The notes under the pieces were generated by a model. It was not told the origin of the DNA and did not search any database. It was given only the letters and a program-made list of their open reading frames with translations. A stretch of DNA of 64,000 nucleotides, taken from NCBI RefSeq assembly GCF_029760955.1, contig NZ_CP121682.1, forward strand, positions 5,270,001-5,334,000. Direction: 5' to 3'. A program made the translations under genes and the position numbers. This DNA is from Streptomyces cathayae (GTDB taxonomy: Bacteria > Actinomycetota > Actinomycetes > Streptomycetales > Streptomycetaceae). Shown in pieces: positions 57,732 through 64,000 of this stretch (position 1 is the first letter of the stretch; every line of letters begins with the position of its first letter).

Positions 57732-60700
57732 ATGCTCGAACCGACCGAGCCCACAGAGGGCTCCGAACCGAACAGCCCCAGCGACACCCTGCCGCCGCGT
57801 CGTCGGCGGCGTGCCGCGTCCCGTCCGGCCGGTCCGCCCACGGCGGGCACCGGCACGGAGGCGGAGACGGTCACGTCGGCCATACCGGCCGCCGCGTTCC
57901 CGGAGTCCGCCGAGCCCGCCGAGCCGCTCGACGAGAGCGACGAGCTCGCGGCCGAGGAAGGCACCGAGGCCGAGGCCGCCGCGCAGCCGACGGCCGCCCG
58001 GGAAGAGGCACCGGCCGCCGCGGACACCGCCGCTCCGCCCCGGCGTCGCCGTGTGGTGCGCCGCTCGGCCTCGCCCGCCGGGGCACCGGTGTCGGCGGAG
58101 GCCGCCGAGACCGTCGTGCCGACGGCCGAGACCCCCGCTGCCCAGGCTGCCGGGCCCGCCGTGGACCTGGCGCCGGCCGAGCCCGCCGGGGACGCCGCCC
58201 CGCCGCGTGCGCGCCGTCGTGCGACGCGCCGTGTGACCTCGCCGACGACCACCGTCACCGAGGCCCCCGAAGCGGCGGAGAGCGCCGCGACCGCGAGCAC
58301 CGCGCCGGCCGCCGGTACGGCCGACACGGCTGTCACGGCCGGCACCACCGCCACTGACAGCACCGCCACCACCGACACCGACACCGCCGGGGACGCGGCT
58401 CCCCGCCGCACCCGGCGCCGTGCCTCGCGCAGCGTCTCCGCGCCCGCGACCACCGAGGCCGCCGCCTCCCCCGCCGAGGAGGCGCAGGCTCCCGTGACCG
58501 AGCCCACCGGGCAGACCGCGACCTCCGAGACGCCCGCCGAGCCCACCGCGGACGACGCCGCTCCGCGCCGCCGTCGCCGTGCGGTCCGCAAGGCCGCCGC
58601 CGGTTTCGCCGAGCCCGCCCGGCCGGCCACCGGATCCACCGCGGCCGGAACCGGGGCCGGGGCGTCGAGGCGCCCCGCCCGTCCCGCCGTCGCCGTCTTC
58701 CAGGCCCCGGTGTTCACCGAGCCCCAGTTCCAGACGCCGGAGCGGGCCGCCGCCGAAGCGGCCGCCGAGGCCGCCGGCAGGCCGGAGCCCGAGCAGCCGG
58801 AGGAGACCGAGGAGCTTCCGGAGGAGCAGCCCACCGCCTCGCGCCGTCGTCGTCGCCGGCGGGGCGCGGCGGACGAGACCGACGCGGCCCCGGCCGCCGA
58901 GGCCCGCGTCGAGGCCGCCGAGGACCGGTCCGCCGATGTCTCGGGGCACGCCGACGAGTCGGCGGAGAGCTCCTCCGACGACGAGCACGACGAGCACGAC
59001 GAGCACGACGAGAGCGGCGACCACGACGAGAACGACGACCACGACGAGAGCGAAGGGGCCGGTTCCCGCCGGCGCCGTCGTCGCGGTGGCCGTCGTCGCA
59101 GGCGCGGCGAGTCCGCCGACACGGACGCCGAGGGCGGCGAGTCCGGGGACGACGCCGAGCACGACGCCGAGGACCGCTCCACCGACGACACGGAGCACGC
59201 CGACGAGCCGGCGGAGGGCCTCTCCGACGACGACCACGACGAGGTGGGCACCGCGGGCGGCTCCAGCAGCAGCCGGCGCCGCCGTCGCCGCCGTCGCCGG
59301 GCCGGGGACAGCGGCGGTGAGGCCGAGACCTCCACCGACGACCCCGAGCGCACCGTCGTCAAGGTCCGCGAACCGCGCAGGCCCGCCGAGCCGTCGGACG
59401 AGGTGCAGTCCATCAAGGGCTCCACCCGCCTGGAGGCGAAGAAGCAGCGCCGCCGGGAAGGCCGTGAGCAGGGCCGCCGGCGCGTCCCGATCATCACCGA
59501 GGCCGAGTTCCTGGCCCGCCGTGAGGCCGTCGAGCGCGTCATGGTGGTCCGTCAGTACGGCGACCGTACGCAGATCGGCGTCCTGGAGGACGGGGTGCTC
59601 GTCGAGCACTACGTCAACAAGGAGCAGGCGACCTCGTACGTCGGCAACGTGTACCTCGGCAAGGTGCAGAACGTGCTGCCGTCGATGGAGGCCGCGTTCA
59701 TCGACATCGGCAAGGGCCGCAACGCCGTGCTCTACGCCGGTGAGGTGAACTTCGAGGCGCTGGGCATGGCCCACGGCCCGCGTCGGATCGAGGCCGCGCT
59801 GAAGTCGGGCCAGTCGGTCCTCGCCCAGGTGACGAAGGACCCGATCGGGCACAAGGGTGCCCGTCTGACCAGCCAGGTCTCCCTCCCGGGCCGCTACCTC
59901 GTGTACGTCCCCGAGGGTTCGATGACCGGCATCAGCCGCAAGCTGCCCGACACCGAGCGGGCCCGGCTGAAGACCATCCTCAAGAAGGTCGTCCCCGAGG
60001 ACGCGGGTGTCATCGTGCGCACCGCCGCCGAGGGCGCGAGCGAGGACGAGCTGCGCCGTGACGTCGAGCGGCTGCAGGCGCAGTGGGAGGAGATCAAGAA
60101 GAAGTCCAAGGGCGGTGGCAGCTCGAGCGCGCCGTCGCTGCTGTACGGCGAGCCGGACATGACCGTCCGGGTCGTGCGGGACATCTTCAACGAGGACTTC
60201 TCCAAGGTCGTCGTCAGCGGCGACGAGGCGTGGGAGACCATCCACGGGTACGTCGCGCACGTCGCGCCCGACCTGGCCGACCGGCTGCAGAGGTGGACCA
60301 GCGAGGTCGACGTCTTCGCCACGTACCGGATCGACGAGCAGCTCGCCAAGGCGCTCGACCGCAAGGTCTGGCTGCCCAGTGGCGGTTCGCTGGTGATCGA
60401 CCGGACCGAGGCGATGATCGTCGTCGACGTCAACACCGGAAAGTTCACCGGTCAGGGCGGCAACCTCGAGGAGACGGTCACCAGGAACAACCTGGAGGCG
60501 GCCGAGGAGATCGTGCGCCAGCTGCGGCTGCGCGACCTCGGCGGCATCATCGTCATCGACTTCATCGACATGGTCCTGGAGTCCAACCGGGACCTGGTGC
60601 TGCGGCGCCTCCTCGAGTGCCTGGGGCGGGACCGTACGAAGCACCAGGTCGCCGAGGTGACCTCGCTGGGTCTGGTGCAGATGACCCGCAAGCGGGTCGG

Positions 60701-61973
60701 CCAGGGCCTGCTGGAGTCGTTCTCGGAGACCTGCGTCCACTGCAACGGGCGCGGTGTCCTCGTCCACCTGGACCAGCCCACCTCCGCCGGTGGCGGCGGC
60801 AGGCGCAGGAAGCGGGCGCGGGCCGGTGCCGGGGAGCACTTCCACGAGCACGAGGCCGACGCGGCCTTGACGACGGAGGAGGAGGCGGAAGCGGAGTCGG
60901 AGACGGCGGCCGAGGTCGCCGCCGAGGTCGCCGAGCCGGTCGCGCTTCCCGCCCCCGAGTACGTTCCGGACGAGGAGCTGTACAGCAGTGCCGCCGAGGC
61001 GGAGGCCGCGGCCACGCGCGGACGCACCCGTCGCCGGGTGAGCCGTCGGGCCTCGGCTCCGGCGGGTGCGCCCCGGCGCGAGCAGCCCCGGCGCGAGCCG
61101 GCTGCGGCCGCCGAGGTGTCCGGGCCCGACGGGTCCGGCGCGGAGGTGCCGACGGCCCAGGAGACGACGGTCGCCGAGGAGACCGCACGCCCGGTCCAGC
61201 CGGAGCCGGCCGCCGAGGCGCACGCGGTACCGGCCGCCGCCGAGGACCCGGTCGTCGAGGCGCCCGCCGCGGCGGTGCCCGCCGAGGAGGCCGCTCCCCA
61301 GGGCCGTACGCGTCGCCGGGCCACCCGCAAGGTGTCCGCGCCGGCCGGTTCTCCGGCGGGTGCGCAGGCCGCGGTGGTGACCATCGCGGACAGCAGCACG
61401 GCCACCACGGCGGACACTGCCCCTGCGACGTCCGGGCAGACGCCGGAGCCGGTGGCCGAGGAGTCCCCGGCCGAACCGTCGCCCGAGGCGCCCGAGCCGG
61501 CCGCCGCACCGCCCCGCCCGCGCCGCCGTGCGGTGCGCAAGCCCACCGTGTCCACCGCGTCCGAGGAGGCGGCCGTCGTGGTCGTCCCGTCGGCCCCGGC
61601 GGCGGAGACGGCCCCGGCGGACGAGGCCCCGGCCGCCGAGGCGGTAGTGACCGTCACCGCGACGGCGCCCGCCGAGGAAGCCGCCGACGAGGCGGCTCCG
61701 GCCAAGAAGACCGCCCGCGCGGCGGCCAAGAAGGCCACGGCGAAGAAGGCGGCCACGAAGAAGACGGCGGCCGCCAAGGCCACCGTCAAGAAGACGACGG
61801 CGAAGAAGGCCGCCACGAAGAAGACGGCGGCCACCAAGGCCACCGCCAAGAAGACGACGGCCACCAAGACCACCGCCAAGAAGACGGTGGCGAAGAAGGC
61901 GCCGGCGAAGAAGACGGCGGCGGCCGAACAGCAGTCCCCGCCGTCCGTGTCGAGCACCACCGACGGGGAGTGA
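57732..61973 (+). CDS. rne: Ribonuclease E/G with very long disordered flanks
   Basis: 1413 residues from ATG 57732 with GGGAGAAA upstream. Core: S1 domain from about residue 605 ([12 protein letters not shown]...[27 protein letters not shown]), 5'-sensor and DNase-I-like catalytic domain with Asp899 ([10 protein letters not shown]) and Asp943 (IVIDFIDM), and zinc link Cys1001-x2-Cys1004 (CVHCNGRG). Both flanks are Ala/Glu/Pro-rich with repeated Arg modules, a His/Asp-rich stretch near 415-445, and a C-terminal Lys/Ala/Thr tail. Processes rRNA and mRNA; the flanks probably bind RNA and degradosome partners as in S. coelicolor RNase ES. A 261-nt leader precedes it. Confidence 0.95.
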   Translation: MLEPTEPTEGSEPNSPSDTLPPRRRRRAASRPAGPPTAGTGTEAETVTSAIPAAAFPESAEPAEPLDESDELAAEEGTEAEAAAQPTAAREEAPAAADTAAPPRRRRVVRRSASPAGAPVSAEAAETVVPTAETPAAQAAGPAVDLAPAEPAGDAAPPRARRRATRRVTSPTTTVTEAPEAAESAATASTAPAAGTADTAVTAGTTATDSTATTDTDTAGDAAPRRTRRRASRSVSAPATTEAAASPAEEAQAPVTEPTGQTATSETPAEPTADDAAPRRRRRAVRKAAAGFAEPARPATGSTAAGTGAGASRRPARPAVAVFQAPVFTEPQFQTPERAAAEAAAEAAGRPEPEQPEETEELPEEQPTASRRRRRRRGAADETDAAPAAEARVEAAEDRSADVSGHADESAESSSDDEHDEHDEHDESGDHDENDDHDESEGAGSRRRRRRGGRRRRRGESADTDAEGGESGDDAEHDAEDRSTDDTEHADEPAEGLSDDDHDEVGTAGGSSSSRRRRRRRRRAGDSGGEAETSTDDPERTVVKVREPRRPAEPSDEVQSIKGSTRLEAKKQRRREGREQGRRRVPIITEAEFLARREAVERVMVVRQYGDRTQIGVLEDGVLVEHYVNKEQATSYVGNVYLGKVQNVLPSMEAAFIDIGKGRNAVLYAGEVNFEALGMAHGPRRIEAALKSGQSVLAQVTKDPIGHKGARLTSQVSLPGRYLVYVPEGSMTGISRKLPDTERARLKTILKKVVPEDAGVIVRTAAEGASEDELRRDVERLQAQWEEIKKKSKGGGSSSAPSLLYGEPDMTVRVVRDIFNEDFSKVVVSGDEAWETIHGYVAHVAPDLADRLQRWTSEVDVFATYRIDEQLAKALDRKVWLPSGGSLVIDRTEAMIVVDVNTGKFTGQGGNLEETVTRNNLEAAEEIVRQLRLRDLGGIIVIDFIDMVLESNRDLVLRRLLECLGRDRTKHQVAEVTSLGLVQMTRKRVGQGLLESFSETCVHCNGRGVLVHLDQPTSAGGGGRRRKRARAGAGEHFHEHEADAALTTEEEAEAESETAAEVAAEVAEPVALPAPEYVPDEELYSSAAEAEAAATRGRTRRRVSRRASAPAGAPRREQPRREPAAAAEVSGPDGSGAEVPTAQETTVAEETARPVQPEPAAEAHAVPAAAEDPVVEAPAAAVPAEEAAPQGRTRRRATRKVSAPAGSPAGAQAAVVTIADSSTATTADTAPATSGQTPEPVAEESPAEPSPEAPEPAAAPPRPRRRAVRKPTVSTASEEAAVVVVPSAPAAETAPADEAPAAEAVVTVTATAPAEEAADEAAPAKKTARAAAKKATAKKAATKKTAAAKATVKKTTAKKAATKKTAATKATAKKTTATKTTAKKTVAKKAPAKKTAAAEQQSPPSVSSTTDGE

Positions 61974-61994
61974 CGTCGGACCGTACGAGGAACA

Positions 61995-62033
61995 CGATCC
62001 GCCCCCGGTCTCGCCGGGGGCGGATCGCTTTTT
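61995..62033 (+). terminator. Intrinsic terminator of rne
   Basis: A 14-bp perfect stem (61995-62008 with 62014-62027) followed by C and five T (62029-62033). Confidence 0.9.
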
Positions 62034-62104
62034 CCCCAACCCCCGCCTGTGGCACAGGAACTGACGGTACGAACAATCGGTGAACCGAGTTCCCCGGGCA
62101 GGTC

Positions 62105-62110
62105 TATGAT
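62105..62110 (+). promoter_or_regulatory. Possible -10 (TATGAT) of the dTDP-sugar operon
   Basis: TATGAT lies in an AT-rich island (62100-62150) 78 nt before the thymidylyltransferase start. No clear -35 lies at the right distance. A TTGACA at 62135-62140 has no -10 partner. Confidence 0.4.
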
Positions 62111-62187
62111 GTTGCCCAGGATTCACGTTAATTTTTGACAAATGGGGCTTTTCCTCCCTGTGTGAGCGGAGTATTGGGGCGTAAGCA

Positions 62188-63255
62188 GTGAAGGCTCTCG
62201 TGCTTTCCGGGGGAGCGGGGACCCGTCTCCGCCCCATCACCCACACCTCGGCCAAACAGCTGGTGCCCGTGGCCAACAAGCCGGTGCTCTTCTACGGCCT
62301 GGAAGCGATCGCCGAAGCCGGGATCAGCGAGGTCGGGATCATCGTCGGCGACACCGCGGACGAGATCCAGGAGGCGGTGGGAGACGGCTCCCGCTTCGGG
62401 ATCGAGGTCACCTACATTCCCCAGGAGGCGCCCCTGGGGCTGGCGCACGCCGTGCTCATCGCCCAGGACTTCCTCGGTGACGACGACTTCGTCATGTATC
62501 TCGGCGACAACTTCATCGTCGGCGGCATCACCGCACTGGTGAAGGAGTTCCGGGCGGAGCGGCCCGACGCGCAGATCCTGCTGACCAGGGTCTTTGACCC
62601 CACCTCCTTCGGCGTCGCCGAACTCGACGGCGACGGCGGGGTGGTGGGTCTGGAGGAGAAGCCGGAGCAGCCGAAGAGCGATCTGGCTCTCGTCGGCGTC
62701 TACCTGTTCACCCCGGCCGTACACGAGGCGGTCCGCTCCATCGCGCCCTCCTGGCGCGGCGAGTTGGAGATCACGCACGCCATCCAGTGGCTGATCGACG
62801 AGAAGCGGGACGTCCGCTCCACCACGATCTCCGGGTACTGGAAGGACACCGGCAACGTCACCGACATGCTGGAGGTCAACCGGTCCGTCCTGGAGTCCCT
62901 GGAGCCGCACAACGCGGGCGTGGTGGACGAGGCCAGCGAGATCATCGGCCGGGTGCGCATCGAGGAGGGCGCGCGCGTCCACGGCAGCCGGATCGTCGGG
63001 CCCGCGGTCATCGGCGCGGGTACGGTGGTCAGCGACGCGTACATCGGCCCTTTCACCTCGGTGTCCGAGGACTGCCGGATCGAGGACAGCGAGATCGAGT
63101 ACTCCATCGTTCTGCGGGGCTCGTCCGTGACCGGTGTGCGCCGGGTGGAGACCTCGCTCATCGGGCGCGACGTCGAGGTCACGCCCGCTCCCCGTAACCC
63201 CAAGGCCCACCGGCTCGTGCTCGGTGATCACAGCAAGGTGCAGATCTCCTCATGA
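62188..63255 (+). CDS. Glucose-1-phosphate thymidylyltransferase, long (StrD/RmlA-long) form
   Basis: 355 residues. Makes dTDP-glucose, the first step of dTDP-deoxysugar synthesis. [31 protein letters not shown], seen in consecutive motifs, is the nucleotidyltransferase start; [12 protein letters not shown] and [18 protein letters not shown] are active-site strands. The C-terminal left-handed beta-helix ([27 protein letters not shown]) marks the long form, common in antibiotic deoxysugar clusters, rather than the ~290-residue RmlA. GTG 62188 is the start; the stop overlaps the next start by ATGA. Confidence 0.92.
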   Translation: MKALVLSGGAGTRLRPITHTSAKQLVPVANKPVLFYGLEAIAEAGISEVGIIVGDTADEIQEAVGDGSRFGIEVTYIPQEAPLGLAHAVLIAQDFLGDDDFVMYLGDNFIVGGITALVKEFRAERPDAQILLTRVFDPTSFGVAELDGDGGVVGLEEKPEQPKSDLALVGVYLFTPAVHEAVRSIAPSWRGELEITHAIQWLIDEKRDVRSTTISGYWKDTGNVTDMLEVNRSVLESLEPHNAGVVDEASEIIGRVRIEEGARVHGSRIVGPAVIGAGTVVSDAYIGPFTSVSEDCRIEDSEIEYSIVLRGSSVTGVRRVETSLIGRDVEVTPAPRNPKAHRLVLGDHSKVQISS

Positions 63256-64000
63256 CGGCCCCTTCCTCCCCCGTCTCCCCGGCCCGCCCGACCCGGATCC
63301 TGGTGACCGGCGGTGCCGGCTTCATCGGTTCGCACTACGTCCGTACGCTGCTCGGCCCCCGGGGCCCCGGCGATGTCGCGATCACCGTCCTGGACAAACT
63401 GACGTACGCGGGCAACCCGGCCAACCTCGACGAGGTGCGCGCACACCCCGGGTTCGCCTTCGTGCAGGGCGACATCTGCGACCCGGAGCCGGTCGGCAGG
63501 CTGATGGCCGAGCACGACCAGGTGGTGCACTTCGCCGCCGAGTCGCACGTCGACCGCTCCATCGACGGCGGCGCGGAGTTCGTCCGCACGAACGTGGTCG
63601 GCACCCACACGCTCGTCGACGCCGCGCACCGGGCCGGCATCGAGACCTTCGTGCACATCTCCACCGACGAGGTCTACGGCTCGATCGACGAGGGCTCCTG
63701 GCCCGAGACCCACCCGCTGCAGCCCAACTCGCCCTACTCCTCGGCGAAGGCCTCCAGCGACCTGATCGCGCTGTCCTACCACCGCACCCACGGCCTGGAC
63801 GTCCGCGTCACCCGCTGCTCCAACAACTACGGGCACCACCACTTCCCCGAGAAGGTCATCCCGCTCTTCGTCACCCACCTCCTCGACGGCAGGAAGGTCC
63901 CGCTGTACGGCGACGGCGGCAACGTCCGCGACTGGCTGCACATCGACGACCACGTCCAGGGCATCGAACTGGTCCGCACCAAGGGCCGCGCGGGCGAGGT
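63252..64000 (+). CDS. dTDP-glucose 4,6-dehydratase, 3' end outside window
   Basis: 249 residues are visible. Short-chain dehydrogenase fold: GGAGFIGSHYV binds NAD, VLDKLTYAGNPANL and VQGDICDPEPV follow, FAAESHVDRSIDGG is a family hallmark, and HISTDEVYGSI and YSSAKASSDLIALSYHRTHG contain the catalytic Thr-Asp-Glu and Tyr-x3-Lys (here SYSSAKA-type YSSAK). It makes dTDP-4-keto-6-deoxyglucose, the branch compound for most deoxysugars. Translationally coupled to the thymidylyltransferase by ATGA; the operon continues beyond the window. Confidence 0.95.
   Translation, partial: MTAPSSPVSPARPTRILVTGGAGFIGSHYVRTLLGPRGPGDVAITVLDKLTYAGNPANLDEVRAHPGFAFVQGDICDPEPVGRLMAEHDQVVHFAAESHVDRSIDGGAEFVRTNVVGTHTLVDAAHRAGIETFVHISTDEVYGSIDEGSWPETHPLQPNSPYSSAKASSDLIALSYHRTHGLDVRVTRCSNNYGHHHFPEKVIPLFVTHLLDGRKVPLYGDGGNVRDWLHIDDHVQGIELVRTKGRAGE

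Noticed and set aside
62135..62140. TTGACA as the -35 of the dTDP-sugar operon
   Set aside because: No suitable -10 at the right distance; the TATGAT lies upstream of it instead.
56484..62279. Minus-strand frame of about 1900 codons opposite rne
   Set aside because: Arg/Gly/Leu-rich shadow of the repetitive rne coding sequence.

Overview
The window is chromosomal DNA of a Streptomyces or a very close relative. GC is very high with strong third-position GC bias. GTG starts are common, and many genes begin only 6-9 nt after a TANNNT hexamer. The order tig - clpP1 - clpP2 - clpX - valS - folC - ndk - mreBCD - pbp2 - rodA/sfr - radical-SAM pair - RNase E matches the conserved core of the Streptomyces chromosome as I remember it. 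I see no CRISPR array, insertion sequence, integrase or rRNA. Most of the window is housekeeping DNA, and the more unusual signals lie between genes and at the right edge.

Layout. 1-1292: the 5' part of a secreted GH84 hexosaminidase, minus strand. 1591-4104: a small repeat-bearing ORF directly joined to malQ. 4204-4940: two small membrane proteins. 5229-9118: pepN, a DUF1203 protein and a MazEF-type toxin-antitoxin pair. 9180-11886: aspartate-semialdehyde dehydrogenase, diverging from an ECF-type sigma factor with a membrane partner. 11959-19174: a large secreted subtilase, a NUDIX hydrolase, a Tat-type metallophosphoesterase and an AbiEi/DUF559-like protein. 19484-25575: a second pepN, a mycothiol-dependent nitroreductase-like protein, a small Cys-rich protein with a stop-codon repeat array, sodF with a Nur box, and an amino-acid permease. 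25988-31390: bioY, rpiB, a Nei/Fpg glycosylase, a membrane PP2C phosphatase, an HD protein and an acyltransferase. 32044-32636: a tiny membrane protein, tRNA-Gly(TCC) and tRNA-Pro(TGG).

32804-43860 is the protein-quality-control and translation block (trigger factor, ClpP1P2X, ValS, FolC, Ndk). 44179-50742 is the cell-shape operon mreB-mreC-mreD-pbp2-rodA, which runs lateral and spore-wall peptidoglycan synthesis in streptomycetes. 50752-61973 carries a CYTH/CHAD protein, a radical-SAM gene and its partner (the partner probably starts at CTG), a one-domain voltage-gated channel, a repetitive membrane protein, and a very long RNase E/G.

At 62188-64000, directly after the rne terminator where I would expect rplU-rpmA-obg, lie a long-form glucose-1-phosphate thymidylyltransferase and a dTDP-glucose 4,6-dehydratase. 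These are the first two steps of dTDP-deoxysugar synthesis, and the operon runs off the window. This looks like a lineage-specific locus, perhaps the edge of a glycosylated-metabolite or cell-surface-glycan cluster, and it is the best lead to follow. Other leads are the six in-frame TGA repeat array at 22909-22989, the 24-bp palindrome at 22169-22192, the repeat-rich mreB-mreC gap, the short ORF bridging mreD and pbp2, and the repeated arginine modules of RNase E.
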